Shown: positions 1 through 8,276 of the stretch, piece by piece
Layout: each line of letters begins with the position of its first letter
How positions within the stretch are numbered: position 1 is the first letter of the stretch
Assembly (NCBI RefSeq): GCF_000821245.2
Contig: NZ_LN611425.1
Coordinates: 157,178-197,004, forward strand
Direction of reading: 5' to 3'
DNA length: 39,827 nucleotides
Source: Virgibacillus senegalensis
GTDB lineage: Bacteria; Bacillota; Bacilli; Bacillales; Amphibacillaceae
The notes under the pieces: model-generated
Seen by the model: only the letters and a program-made list of their open reading frames with translations
What the model was told of the DNA's origin: nothing
Databases searched by the model: none
Program-made: the position numbers and the translations under genes

Positions 1-2
1 AT

Positions 3-1589
3 CCAGAAATGAAAGCGCTTTACTTTATGGGCAGGGAAATGACCTACGAAGAAATCTATGAACAAGCAGTAAAAGTGGCGGCAAGCCTTCAATCGCTTGG
101 TGTCAATAAAGGGGATCGTGTGGCGGTCATGTTACCGAATACTCCTCAGGCTGTCATCGGTTATTATGCGATTTTAATGGCTGGAGGAATTGTCGTTCAA
201 ACCAATCCGCTGTACCAGGAACGCGAATTGGAGTACCAGCTCCAGGATTCTGGAGCAAAAGTGATCATCTGCCTGGACATTTTACTTCCACGAGTTTCCA
301 GTGTGAAGAAAAATACTTCATTGGAACATATTATCGTGACGCAAATTAAAGAATACCTGCCTTTTCCTAAGAATTTAATCTATCCATTTATTCAAAAAAA
401 GCAATACAATATGGTTGTCAAACTAGAAGCCTCTTCTGATACACACCTCTGGAACCGAATCATTTCGGACACCCCAAAAGAGTTAAAGGATTGGGATATA
501 GACCCTACAAATGACCTGGCATTATTGCAATACACAGGTGGAACAACAGGTTATCCGAAAGGTGTCATGCTTACTCATTACAACCTTGTTTCCAATGGGT
601 TGATGTCTCAAGCGTGGCTCGGGAACAAACGAAAACGGGATATCGTTATGGGCGTGCTTCCGTTTTTCCATGTTTATGGAATGACAACGGTTATGAACTA
701 TGCGGTGATGACCAGTTCCAAAATGATACTTATGCCTAAATTCGATCCGGAAGAAGTCTTAAAAACAATCGAAAAACAAAAACCAACCGTATTTCCCGGT
801 GCACCGACCATTTATATTGCCTTGTTAAATCATCCGAAGTTAAAGCAATACGATTTATCTTCCATTGATGCATGTTTAAGTGGATCCGCACCCCTCCCTT
901 CAGAAGTACAGGAGCAATTTCAAAAGGTGACAAACGGAAATCTAGTGGAAGGCTATGGATTGACCGAATCATCACCTGTTACGCATTCCAATTTCCTCCA
1001 TGGGAACAGCATTAACGGCAGTATCGGGGTTCCTTGGCCCGACACGGACGCTAAAATCATCGATATGGAAACCATGGAGGAATTACCGTTCGGAGATGTT
1101 GGCGAAATAGCGGTCAAAGGACCTCAAGTGATGAAGGGGTATTGGAACAGAGAAGAAGAAACGGAACAGGTGTTGAGAGATGGATGGCTTCTGACGGGGG
1201 ATATCGGCTATATGGACGAACGTGGGTACTTTTACGTTGTCGATCGCAAAAAAGATATGATTATAGCAGGCGGATATAACATTTATCCTAGAGAAGTTGA
1301 GGAAGTTCTCTATGAATTCCCTGGCGTCCAAGAAGTGGTCATTGCAGGAATACCAGATGAATACCGGGGGGAAACAGTAAAGGCCTATATCGTTCCGAGA
1401 CAAGGTGTAGAGCTGGAGGAAAAGGAATTAGATCAATTTTGCCGTAAACGGCTTGCTGCCTACAAAGTTCCGCGTATTTATGAATTCAGGGAGGAACTTC
1501 CGAAAACAGCAGTAGGCAAGATTCTTCGACGTAAACTGGTCGAGGAAGATACGAAGAAGCAAGTAATAGAAACCACAAAAACGGTGTGA
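3..1589 (+). CDS. lcfA: Long-chain fatty-acid-CoA ligase, 5' end missing
   Basis: This enzyme activates long-chain fatty acids to acyl-CoA with ATP, the entry step of beta-oxidation. The reading frame is already open at the window edge, and about 30 N-terminal residues are missing compared with the roughly 560-residue B. subtilis protein, so the first Met in the window is internal. The AMP-binding signature YTGGTTGYPKG begins at nt 529, GYGLTESSP follows at about nt 952, and the C-terminal subdomain carries the adenylation hinge DRKKDMIIAGGYNIYPREVEE and the catalytic lysine motif PKTAVGKILRR near the end. It heads the lcfA-fadR-fadB-etfBA group as in B. subtilis, although a hairpin and a separate promoter lie between it and fadR. 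A cre-like site lies inside the coding region near the window start. The identification is firm; which of the paralogous acyl-CoA ligases it is rests mainly on context. Confidence 0.95.
   Translation, partial: PEMKALYFMGREMTYEEIYEQAVKVAASLQSLGVNKGDRVAVMLPNTPQAVIGYYAILMAGGIVVQTNPLYQERELEYQLQDSGAKVIICLDILLPRVSSVKKNTSLEHIIVTQIKEYLPFPKNLIYPFIQKKQYNMVVKLEASSDTHLWNRIISDTPKELKDWDIDPTNDLALLQYTGGTTGYPKGVMLTHYNLVSNGLMSQAWLGNKRKRDIVMGVLPFFHVYGMTTVMNYAVMTSSKMILMPKFDPEEVLKTIEKQKPTVFPGAPTIYIALLNHPKLKQYDLSSIDACLSGSAPLPSEVQEQFQKVTNGNLVEGYGLTESSPVTHSNFLHGNSINGSIGVPWPDTDAKIIDMETMEELPFGDVGEIAVKGPQVMKGYWNREEETEQVLRDGWLLTGDIGYMDERGYFYVVDRKKDMIIAGGYNIYPREVEEVLYEFPGVQEVVIAGIPDEYRGETVKAYIVPRQGVELEEKELDQFCRKRLAAYKVPRIYEFREELPKTAVGKILRRKLVEEDTKKQVIETTKTV
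10..23 (+). promoter_or_regulatory. cre-like CcpA site inside lcfA
   Basis: TGAAAGCGCTTTAC matches the consensus TGWAANCGNTNWCA except for its last two bases and has the typical AAGCGCTT core. Catabolite repression of the FadR regulon by CcpA is known in B. subtilis. Binding here is inferred, and a chance match to codons is possible. Confidence 0.4.
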
Positions 1590-1619
1590 TTTTTTTGCTT
1601 GGTTGTATGCGAGTTGCAG

Positions 1620-1645
1620 ACTTGGCGAAAGCCAGGTTGTTTTTC
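1620..1645 (+). terminator. Weak terminator-like hairpin after lcfA
   Basis: The 7-bp stem ACTTGGC/GCCAGGT (one G-U pair) closes a GAAA tetraloop and is followed by TGTTTTT. It may partly separate lcfA from the fadR promoter downstream. Confidence 0.45.
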
Positions 1646-1666
1646 AAGTGGACAAGCTTTCTTTGG

Positions 1667-1695
1667 TTGACAGACAAGGTCGGCACTTGTAAAAT
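1667..1695 (+). promoter_or_regulatory. SigA promoter of fadR
   Basis: TTGACA (1667-1672) and TAAAAT (1690-1695) are separated by exactly 17 bases. The predicted start of transcription falls inside the FadR operator, which fits autorepression of fadR-fadB-etfB-etfA independently of lcfA. Confidence 0.75.
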
Positions 1696-1700
1696 ATAAA

Positions 1701-1718
1701 TGAATGATTATTCATTCA
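1701..1718 (+). promoter_or_regulatory. FadR operator
   Basis: TGAATGATTATTCATTCA has perfect inverted arms TGAATGA/TCATTCA around four bases and matches the known B. subtilis FadR box (TGAATGAnTAnTCATTCA). It begins six bases after the -10 box, so bound FadR would block initiation. Long-chain acyl-CoA releases FadR in B. subtilis. Confidence 0.85.
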
Positions 1719-1747
1719 GATTTAAATGCCGCAAGGAGAATGTGACG

Positions 1748-2332
1748 ATGAAAAACACCAAACCAAAGTTCAATCAGATTATTGACGCAGCAGTAGAAGT
1801 CATTGCAGAGAATGGATATCATTCTTCACAAGTATCAAAAATCGCCAAGAAAGCGGGAGTGGCAGACGGTACCATCTACTTATATTTCAAAAATAAAGAA
1901 GATATCCTTGTCTCCTTGTTTCAGGAAAAGATGGGGCAATTCATTGAAAGAATTGAACTGGAAATTGCCGGGAAGAAAAATGCGAAAGAGAAATTGCTGG
2001 AGTTGATCCGGCTCCACTTCAGTCAGCTCGGCGCTAATCTTCCGTTAGCCATTGTTACCCAGCTGGAATTGCGCCAGTCAAATCCGGAATTACGGAAGAA
2101 AATTAATGAAGTGTTGAAGCGTTATTTAACTGTCATTGACAGTATTATTGAAGAAGGTGTAGAAGAGAAACTGTTCCATGCAGCGTTGAATAAAAAGCTG
2201 GTCAGACAGATGATATTCGGAACCATTGATGAGACGGTTACGAACTGGGTGATGAAAGAGCATAAATATCGATTGGTCGACCAGGCTGAAGAAGTGCACC
2301 ATTTGCTCGTGAACGGGATCTCCAATAGATAG
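1748..2332 (+). CDS. fadR: TetR-family repressor of fatty-acid degradation FadR
   Basis: This regulator represses beta-oxidation genes and is released by long-chain acyl-CoA. The N-terminal TetR helix-turn-helix is clear: IIDAAVEVIAENGYHSSQVSKIAKKAGVADGTIYLYFKNKEDIL spans about residues 10-53, and the rest is the ligand-binding and dimerisation domain. An in-frame ATG lies 48 bases upstream but inside the operator. The ATG chosen here has AAGGAG nine bases before it and gives 194 residues, the length of B. subtilis FadR. It sits between lcfA and fadB and is preceded by its own promoter and operator, so it probably regulates itself and the downstream genes. Confidence 0.95.
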   Translation: MKNTKPKFNQIIDAAVEVIAENGYHSSQVSKIAKKAGVADGTIYLYFKNKEDILVSLFQEKMGQFIERIELEIAGKKNAKEKLLELIRLHFSQLGANLPLAIVTQLELRQSNPELRKKINEVLKRYLTVIDSIIEEGVEEKLFHAALNKKLVRQMIFGTIDETVTNWVMKEHKYRLVDQAEEVHHLLVNGISNR

Positions 2333-2362
2333 CCCTTTATGGGTGGCGAGGGAGGAAAAAGA

Positions 2363-3136
2363 ATGAGCAGTATTTATTATCAGAAGTCGGGGAAGGTGGC
2401 CAATCTGACGATTAGCAGTCCACCTGCCAATGCTTTATCTCGTGCCATTTTGGAAGAGCTGGAAGCATTATTGGAGGAAATAGAACAAGATCAGGATGTA
2501 AAAGCAATTATTATAAAAGGAGAAGGGAAATTTTTCTCGGCTGGTGCCGATATAAAAGAGTTCACTTCTCTTCAGCAAGCAGAGGATTATACGGCACTTG
2601 CCAAGCAAGGGCAGAAACTGTTCCATCGAATCGAGAGTTTTAAAATTCCTGTTATTGCCGCTATCCATGGAGCTGCACTAGGCGGAGGACTTGAATTGGC
2701 AATGGCCTGCCATATCCGCCTTGTCAGTGACCATGCAAAGCTTGGCCTTCCGGAATTGTCGCTGGGGATTATACCGGGGTTTGCTGGAACCCAGCGTCTC
2801 CCGGCCTTTATAGGACCAGCAAAAGCTTATGAAATGATTCTCACCGGCGAGCCAATCAGCGGAACGAAAGCTGCCGAACTCGGACTTGCCAACCATAGCT
2901 ATCCAGAAGAAGTGTTATTTGAAAAGGCGGATGAACTAGCCGCTAAAGTGGCAGCTAAAAGCGGTCCAACGATCTACCGTGTGATGAAACTTATTCCATA
3001 CACACGGAGCAGCCGCTTCCAGGAGGGCATGGACATGGAAGCCAATGCATTCGGGAAGATATTCGGAAATGCAGACGCAAAGGAAGGTATCGCCGCTTTT
3101 ATCGAAAAGAGAAAGCCGAACTTTCAAGATAAATAG
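2363..3136 (+). CDS. fadB: Enoyl-CoA hydratase FadB
   Basis: This crotonase-fold protein of 257 residues hydrates trans-2-enoyl-CoA to 3-hydroxyacyl-CoA in beta-oxidation. The oxyanion-hole segments are FSAGADIKEF (about residues 57-66) and HGAALGGGLELA (about residues 98-109). The two glutamates needed for hydratase activity are present in GGGLELA and in LPELSLGIIPG, so it should be a true hydratase. The ATG chosen has GGGAGG eight or so bases upstream; an earlier in-frame ATG at 2339 lies before that ribosome binding site. It is 30 bases after fadR and 14 before etfB, consistent with one transcript. Confidence 0.93.
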   Translation: MSSIYYQKSGKVANLTISSPPANALSRAILEELEALLEEIEQDQDVKAIIIKGEGKFFSAGADIKEFTSLQQAEDYTALAKQGQKLFHRIESFKIPVIAAIHGAALGGGLELAMACHIRLVSDHAKLGLPELSLGIIPGFAGTQRLPAFIGPAKAYEMILTGEPISGTKAAELGLANHSYPEEVLFEKADELAAKVAAKSGPTIYRVMKLIPYTRSSRFQEGMDMEANAFGKIFGNADAKEGIAAFIEKRKPNFQDK

Positions 3137-3150
3137 AAAGGATGGATATG

Positions 3151-3924
3151 ATGAATATTTATGTGCTGTTAAAAAGAACATTTGATACAGAGGAAAAAAT
3201 CAATATTGACAATGGCCGAATCGAGGAAGACGGGGCGGAATTCATTATCAACCCTTATGATGAATATGCAGTAGAGGAAGCGATTAACCAACGTGAGCAG
3301 CATGGCGGTGAAGTAACCGTTATCACAGTTGGAGAAGAGGATGCCGAAAAACAATTAAGAACGGCACTTGCTATGGGAGCAGACAAAGCGGTTTTGATTA
3401 ATACCGAAGATGATTTGGAGGCAGGAGATCAATATACGACGGCAAGGATATTGGAAGCCTTCTTTGAAGACAAAGAGCCTGATTTAATTCTTGCAGGGAA
3501 CGTCGCCATTGATGAGGCGAGTGGCCAAGTAGGACCTAGACTCGCAGAAAGACTGGGGGTCTCGTATGTAACGACGATTACAAAATTAGAGATTGAAGGC
3601 GAAAGCGTTCACATTGAGCGGGATGTTGAAGGGGATGTAGAAATAGTTGATACCGGATTGCCGCTCCTTGTAACTTGTCAACAGGGCTTGAATGAACCAC
3701 GTTATCCTTCCCTTCCAGGTATCATGAAAGCGAAGAAGAAGCCGTTGGAAGAACTGGAATTAGATGACTTGGACTTAGACGAAGACGATGTCGAACCGAA
3801 AACGAAAACCATAGAAGTATTCCTGCCTCCGGAAAAGACAGCTGGAAGAATATTAGACGGGGAAGTAAATGAACAGGTTAAAGAATTAGTGTCATTGCTT
3901 AGAACGGAAGCAAAAGTATTATAA
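3151..3924 (+). CDS. etfB: Electron transfer flavoprotein beta subunit
   Basis: EtfB pairs with EtfA to carry electrons from acyl-CoA dehydrogenases to the quinone pool, and it binds AMP. The N-terminus MNIYVLLKRTFDTEEKI matches the B. subtilis protein, and the ETF beta core is visible in ITVGEEDAEKQLRTALAMGADKAV and in DEASGQVGPRLAERLG (about residues 116-131). Of the clustered ATG codons, the third is used because AAAGGA lies eight bases before it and it gives 257 residues, the family length. An acidic linker with ELDDLDLDEDDVE sits near residue 210. It is followed by etfA after 26 bases. Confidence 0.94.
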   Translation: MNIYVLLKRTFDTEEKINIDNGRIEEDGAEFIINPYDEYAVEEAINQREQHGGEVTVITVGEEDAEKQLRTALAMGADKAVLINTEDDLEAGDQYTTARILEAFFEDKEPDLILAGNVAIDEASGQVGPRLAERLGVSYVTTITKLEIEGESVHIERDVEGDVEIVDTGLPLLVTCQQGLNEPRYPSLPGIMKAKKKPLEELELDDLDLDEDDVEPKTKTIEVFLPPEKTAGRILDGEVNEQVKELVSLLRTEAKVL

Positions 3925-3950
3925 TTGAACAGAGAGAAAGGAGTTTGGAC

Positions 3951-4931
3951 ATGAGCAGAAAAGTACTGGTGATAGGTGAAACACGTGACGGTGTCTTAAG
4001 AAATGTAACCTTTGAAGCAATAGCTGCTGCAAAAAGAATAAGCGACGGGGGTGAAATAGTCGGTCTTATATGTACCGGATCGGCGGACACCCAGCTAGCA
4101 GAAGAAATGATCCATTACGGTGCGGACCGTTCTATTCTTGCAGAAAACCCAAAATTGGAAACGTATACATCGGAAGGGTTTGCCCAGGCGGCCGGACAGG
4201 TTATTGAACAGGAAAAACCAGATGCGATTGTGATGGGGCATACGGCTATTGGCAAAGACTTGACTCCAAAGCTTGCTGCCCGTTATGAAACAGGATTGAT
4301 TTCGGATGTGACAGAGTTGGAGGAAAGTACTGACAACGTCGTCTTTACAAGGCCAATTTACTCTGGGAAAGCTTTTGAAAAGAAAATTATTACCGACGGG
4401 CTATTATTTATTACCATCCGGCCGAATAACATTCCTTCCCTGGAAAAGGATTCTTCCCGCTCCGGAGATGTAAGTGTGACCGAAGTTGAGGTTGCGGACT
4501 TGCGAACCGTGATTACCGATGTGATCAAGAAAACGGCAGACGGAGTAGATTTATCAGAAGCAAAAGTCATTGTCGCTGGTGGCAGAGGTGTGAAAAGCAA
4601 AGAAGGCTTCGATCCTTTATACGACTTGGCCGAAGTACTGGGAGGTGCTGTCGGCGCCTCAAGAGGTGCTTGCGATGCAGACTATTGCGATTACTCCCTG
4701 CAAATTGGCCAGACAGGAAAAGTGGTGACCCCGGATCTGTATATTGCTTGTGGTATCTCCGGAGCTATTCAGCATTTGGCCGGTATGTCCAACTCTAAAG
4801 TGATCGTTGCAATCAACAAAGATCCAGAAGCAAACATCTTCAATATTGCTGATTATGGGATCGTAGGAGATTTGTTTGAAATCATTCCACAACTAATAGA
4901 AGAAATCAAACAAGTAAAGGTGAATGCCTAA
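3951..4931 (+). CDS. etfA: Electron transfer flavoprotein alpha subunit
   Basis: EtfA holds the FAD of the electron transfer flavoprotein. The C-terminal FAD-binding domain is well conserved: VIVAGGRGVKSKEGF, LGGAVGASRGACDADYC, QIGQTGKVVTPDLYIACGISGAIQHLAGM and INKDPEANIFNIADYGIVGD occupy roughly residues 205-310. The ATG is preceded by AAAGGAG at seven bases; a TTG six bases upstream is too close to that site. The 326-residue length fits the family. It is the last gene of the group and is followed by a strong terminator. Confidence 0.95.
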   Translation: MSRKVLVIGETRDGVLRNVTFEAIAAAKRISDGGEIVGLICTGSADTQLAEEMIHYGADRSILAENPKLETYTSEGFAQAAGQVIEQEKPDAIVMGHTAIGKDLTPKLAARYETGLISDVTELEESTDNVVFTRPIYSGKAFEKKIITDGLLFITIRPNNIPSLEKDSSRSGDVSVTEVEVADLRTVITDVIKKTADGVDLSEAKVIVAGGRGVKSKEGFDPLYDLAEVLGGAVGASRGACDADYCDYSLQIGQTGKVVTPDLYIACGISGAIQHLAGMSNSKVIVAINKDPEANIFNIADYGIVGDLFEIIPQLIEEIKQVKVNA

Positions 4932-4940
4932 TATAAAATG

Positions 4941-4982
4941 GCGGCAGCGGGGCTGAGTGAATGCTCCTGCTGCCGCTTTTTT
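4941..4982 (+). terminator. Rho-independent terminator after etfA
   Basis: GCGGCAG (4941-4947) pairs with CTGCCGC (4970-4976), with further GC pairing inside, and six T residues follow at 4977-4982. Confidence 0.9.
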
Positions 4983-5133
4983 ACGCACCTCCCTTCAACC
5001 GATTAAATAGGATAAAACAGAAGCTTGGAAAAAGGAAGAAAGGAATGGAACAAGCAGGTAAGGGAAATGCTACAGGTAAGCAAACTATTAGCCTAAATGG
5101 AATGAATGATGCTATACTCTAAAGCAAATGCAT

Positions 5134-5163
5134 GTTTAACCTGATAAAAATGTCTGTTATACT
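5134..5163 (+). promoter_or_regulatory. Probable trxA promoter
   Basis: An extended -10 element TGTTATACT (5155-5163) stands about 85 bases before the trxA start. The -35 region is weak (GTTTAA or TTTAAC near 5134-5140). A second TATACT occurs at 5113-5118. The rest of the 315-base gap between etfA and trxA holds the etfA terminator and nothing else I recognise. Confidence 0.5.
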
Positions 5164-5247
5164 ATTGGAAACCTATCCACTTTCGGATAATAATGAATGA
5201 TACTTCCATCTGAAGATGGGAAAAGGAAATACGAGGAGGAAATAGAA

Positions 5248-5562
5248 ATGGCGATTGTAACTGCAACCGATCAAAGCTTTTCAACTGAAACAGGGGACGG
5301 TGTTGTCTTGGCTGATTTTTGGGCACCTTGGTGTGGACCATGTAAAATGATTGCTCCAGTCTTAGAAGAAATTGACGATGAAATGAGCGATAAAGTAAAA
5401 ATCGTCAAACTGGACGTCGACGAAAACCAGGAAACCGCCGGGAAATTCGGAGTTATGAGTATTCCAACTCTTCTTTTGTTTAAAGACGGGGAAGTAGTAG
5501 ACCAAGTAATCGGCTTCCAACCGAAAGAAGCGTTGGTAGATTTAATCAATAAGCACTCGTAA
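5248..5562 (+). CDS. trxA: Thioredoxin
   Basis: This 104-residue cytoplasmic dithiol reductant carries the active site WCGPC at residues 28-32 and the cis-proline segment MSIPTL further on, and it has exactly the B. subtilis TrxA length. The frame is open upstream to 5197, but the ATG used here directly follows AGGAGGAAATAGAA, an excellent ribosome binding site. It has its own promoter and terminator and stands alone before uvrC, as in B. subtilis. Confidence 0.97.
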   Translation: MAIVTATDQSFSTETGDGVVLADFWAPWCGPCKMIAPVLEEIDDEMSDKVKIVKLDVDENQETAGKFGVMSIPTLLLFKDGEVVDQVIGFQPKEALVDLINKHS

Positions 5563-5599
5563 ACAGTGCTGCCAACTCCAGTTGTGCTGGATATATGTG

Positions 5600-5640
5600 A
5601 ACAGTCCCTTGTTGCCATGGTAGTGACAAGGGATTGTTTT
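5600..5640 (+). terminator. Terminator after trxA (AATCCCTTG-type hairpin)
   Basis: AACAGTCCCTTGT pairs with ACAAGGGATTGTT with one mismatch and is followed by a short T-run. Its core resembles the hairpins after clpX and spoVID (see findings). Confidence 0.75.
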
Positions 5641-5686
5641 ATGTTCTCAGCATAAACTCAATATTGCATGTGGGGGAAGGTAATAC

Positions 5687-7480
5687 ATGAATGATCGAAT
5701 AAAAGAGAAGCTTGCAGTGCTCCCGGCACAACCAGGCTGTTATCTGATGAAAGATAAACAAGGCACAGTGATTTATGTGGGAAAATCGAAAACGTTGAAA
5801 AACCGGGTACGTTCTTATTTTACCGGTGCAAACGATCAGAAAACCCAAAGACTCGTGCAGGAGATTGTCGAGTTTGAATATATTGTTACCTCTTCTGAAA
5901 TAGAAGCTCTTATACTCGAAATGAATTTAATTAAAAAGTATGATCCTAAATATAACGTTTTATTGAAAGATGATAAAACTTATCCTTATTTAAAAATTAC
6001 TGCGGAGGAACATCCGCGACTAATCGTGACGAGAAAAGTAAAGAGAGATAAGGGGAAATACTTTGGTCCTTATCCCAATGTTATTGCGGCCAGAGAAACA
6101 AAAAAGCTTCTGGACAGGCTGTATCCTCTTCGGAAGTGTGACAAGATGCCGGACAGGGTTTGTTTGTACTATCATATGAACCAGTGCCTCGGTCCTTGTC
6201 AGTATCCTGTATCCCAGGAAACGAACAAGCAAATCGTACAAAGTATCAGTTCTTTTCTAGGTGGAGGGCATAAGGAAATAAAAAATGATCTGAAGTCGAA
6301 GATGTATAAAGCATCTGAAGAGCTGGACTTTGAGCGGGCTAAAGAGCTTCGCGATCAGATTCAGCATATTGACGCAGTAATGGAACAACAAAAAATGACG
6401 TTAAAAGATACCGTGGACAGGGATATCTTCGGATACTCCTATAACAAAGGCTGGATGTGTGTACAAGTGTTCTTTGTCAGACAGGGAAAGCTTATCGAAC
6501 GGGATGTATCCATTTTTCCATTTTTTGATGACCCGGCTGATACCTTTTTAAGCTTTATCGGAAGGTTTTACCTTCATCAAAACCATCCAAAACCAAAACA
6601 GGTATTGGTTCCTGCACCGACGGACAAAGACCTGTTGAAAGAATTGCTGGAAATAGACGTTACGGTTCCATACAGAGGACGGAAAAAAGAATTGGTAGAG
6701 CTTGCAGAAAAAAATGCTGAAATCGCTCTGGAAGAAAAATTCTCTATTATTGAAAAAGACGAGGAAAGAACGATCCATGCCGTTGAAAATTTAGGAGAAA
6801 AGCTTCATATTGAAACCCCTCATCGAATCGAAGCCTTTGATAATTCGAATATACAGGGAACCGATCCTGTATCGGCGATGATTGTGTTTATTGATGGAAA
6901 ACCGGACAAGAAACAGTACCGGAAGTACAAAATTCGCAGTGTTGAAGGACCTGATGATTATGAGACAATGCGCGAAGTAGTAAGACGGCGTTATTCAAGA
7001 GTATTAAAAGAAGGGCTTCCGCTTCCTGATTTGATTGTCATCGATGGAGGAAAAGGGCAAATGAAAGCTGCTTCCGATGTTTTGGAAAACGAGCTTGGAC
7101 TCGATATCCCTCTTTGCGGACTTGCTAAGGATGATAAACACCGAACGAGCGAACTGCTTTATGGAACGCCTCCTACTATCGTGGATCTGGACAGGAACTC
7201 GAAGGAGTTTTATCTGATTCAGCGCATACAGGATGAGGTTCACCGTTTTGCGATCACTTTCCACCGCCAGCTCCGTGGTAAAAGTGTGTTTAAGTCGGAA
7301 CTCGATAACATCCCCGGTGTAGGGGAAAAAAGACGTCGTTTGTTGTTGAGACACTTCAAATCGATTACAGAAATAAAAAATGCGAGCCAGGATGAACTAA
7401 TGAAATTAGGTCTTCCTGCTCCGGTTGCAACAGAAATCCTTGAGCACTTGAATGAAGAGAAAAAGGACTTGGATGAATAA
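5687..7480 (+). CDS. uvrC: Excinuclease ABC subunit C
   Basis: UvrC makes both incisions of nucleotide excision repair after UvrAB recognise damage. Domains in order: GIY-YIG nuclease (about residues 12-95, with CYLMKD and [18 protein letters not shown]), a Cys-rich segment ([21 protein letters not shown]), the UVR domain that contacts UvrB ([21 protein letters not shown], about 206-226), the RNase H-like nuclease domain with candidate catalytic Asp385 (AFDNSN), Asp453 (VIDGG) and His519 (DEVHRFA), and a C-terminal helix-hairpin-helix pair ([14 protein letters not shown] onward). The 597-residue length fits the family. GGGGGAAGG precedes the ATG. Confidence 0.97.
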   Translation: MNDRIKEKLAVLPAQPGCYLMKDKQGTVIYVGKSKTLKNRVRSYFTGANDQKTQRLVQEIVEFEYIVTSSEIEALILEMNLIKKYDPKYNVLLKDDKTYPYLKITAEEHPRLIVTRKVKRDKGKYFGPYPNVIAARETKKLLDRLYPLRKCDKMPDRVCLYYHMNQCLGPCQYPVSQETNKQIVQSISSFLGGGHKEIKNDLKSKMYKASEELDFERAKELRDQIQHIDAVMEQQKMTLKDTVDRDIFGYSYNKGWMCVQVFFVRQGKLIERDVSIFPFFDDPADTFLSFIGRFYLHQNHPKPKQVLVPAPTDKDLLKELLEIDVTVPYRGRKKELVELAEKNAEIALEEKFSIIEKDEERTIHAVENLGEKLHIETPHRIEAFDNSNIQGTDPVSAMIVFIDGKPDKKQYRKYKIRSVEGPDDYETMREVVRRRYSRVLKEGLPLPDLIVIDGGKGQMKAASDVLENELGLDIPLCGLAKDDKHRTSELLYGTPPTIVDLDRNSKEFYLIQRIQDEVHRFAITFHRQLRGKSVFKSELDNIPGVGEKRRRLLLRHFKSITEIKNASQDELMKLGLPAPVATEILEHLNEEKKDLDE

Positions 7481-7482
7481 GC

Positions 7483-7533
7483 GAACCGGATCGGCTTTCT
7501 CCCACTGGGATTGCACGCCGATCCGGTTCTTTA
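7483..7533 (+). terminator. Terminator after uvrC
   Basis: GAACCGGATCGGC (7483-7495) pairs perfectly with GCCGATCCGGTTC (7517-7529), followed by TTTAT. The opposite strand lacks a T-run, so it probably serves uvrC rather than the convergent yslB. Confidence 0.8.
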
Positions 7534-7556
7534 TCATGTATCGTTACTTCAGGAGA

Positions 7557-7997
7557 TTATTTTGTGTAGACGATGTTGAATTGTACACTACTGTTTTTAG
7601 ACTTTGCTTCTTCCAGTCCCTCGCAAGGAACGCCTTTTATTTGTTGCATAGCCTCTGCAAGAAAACCCGCTTCCAACCGGTATTCTACTTGTGGAAGATT
7701 TGCCTGGTGGCGGAGCTGGACATGTTCAGCCGTCAACTCCCAAATCATTTCTCTGCGCTTTTCCTTTATTAATTGCAGATGTCCCCAACCTAGTTTATCA
7801 AAAAAATCAATCACTTCTTCCACACTGCTTAATTGCATTTTGCGTGCAAGATTTTTACCCATAATATAAAGAATCGGCGAAGCCTCTTTACCGAGTAAGT
7901 CCGGCAGGCAAATGTAACGGAGTATGTCATATCCGGCTCCGGATGTATGTAAACCATCAATGGTAGTACGGTCGATTATCTGTCTATTTTTCCCCAT
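7557..7997 (-). CDS. yslB: YslB, DUF2507 family protein of unknown function
   Basis: This soluble protein of 146 residues resembles B. subtilis YslB, a DUF2507 protein with no established biochemical role, and it lies between uvrC and sdhC as in B. subtilis. Conserved stretches include GAGYDILRYICLPDLLGKEA near the N-terminus and VIDFFDKLGWGHL in the middle. There are no membrane segments or signal peptide. An ATG nine bases upstream abuts the ribosome binding site directly; the start chosen has AGGAAAGGA nine bases before it. It is convergent with uvrC and divergent from sdhCAB. Confidence 0.85.
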   Translation of the reverse strand: MGKNRQIIDRTTIDGLHTSGAGYDILRYICLPDLLGKEASPILYIMGKNLARKMQLSSVEEVIDFFDKLGWGHLQLIKEKRREMIWELTAEHVQLRHQANLPQVEYRLEAGFLAEAMQQIKGVPCEGLEEAKSKNSSVQFNIVYTK

Positions 7998-8024
7998 GTC
8001 ATTCATTCCTTTCCTACCAAACTA

Positions 8025-8052
8025 TTATTACCCGATTTTATCTTTCATGCAA
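8025..8052 (-). promoter_or_regulatory. Possible yslB promoter
   Basis: On the minus strand TTGCAT (8052-8047) and TAATAA (8030-8025) are 16 bases apart, about 28 bases before the yslB start codon. Both boxes deviate from consensus. Confidence 0.4.
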
Positions 8053-8061
8053 CCCGTACAG

Positions 8062-8090
8062 AAAAAACGGGATATTTGTCCTTACCCGTT
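8062..8090 (-). terminator. Minus-strand terminator-like hairpin between yslB and sdhC
   Basis: Read on the minus strand, AACGGG and CCCGTT are separated by 13 bases and followed by TTTT. It lies upstream of the yslB promoter and could stop antisense transcription coming from the sdh side. The stem is only 6 bp. Confidence 0.3.
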
Positions 8091-8113
8091 CAAGTATTTT
8101 GTGAATCGTTTTC

Positions 8114-8142
8114 TTGACGCTCCACTTGGATAGAAGTACAAT
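8114..8142 (+). promoter_or_regulatory. SigA promoter of sdhCAB
   Basis: TTGACG (8114-8119) and TACAAT (8137-8142) are separated by 17 bases. The predicted leader is about 128 nt and contains the CcpA-like palindrome. Confidence 0.75.
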
Positions 8143-8210
8143 AAGTGTGTCACAAAAATGTGCATTTTTCGAGCTTATCCACCGCGTTGTTTTTTCCATT
8201 TATCGGAAAG

Positions 8211-8222
8211 TAAAGCGCTTTA
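8211..8222 (+). promoter_or_regulatory. cre-like palindrome in the sdhC leader
   Basis: TAAAGCGCTTTA is a perfect 12-bp palindrome with the CcpA core AAGCGCTT. The outer positions do not match the TG/CA of the cre consensus, so binding is uncertain. It would lie about 60-70 bases downstream of the predicted transcription start and could act as a roadblock. Confidence 0.35.
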
Positions 8223-8276
8223 TCTAGAAAGGTGCACGGAACAAATCATATGCATTTTTTGGTGAGGGGGGTACAC

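Noticed and set aside
5134-5159. A SigB promoter for trxA (GTTTAA as -35 box)
   Set aside because: No GGGTAT-like -10 is found 13-15 bases downstream.
7573-7869. A + strand frame opposite yslB
   Set aside because: yslB is the conserved family member with a good ribosome binding site; the + strand product is not recognisable.
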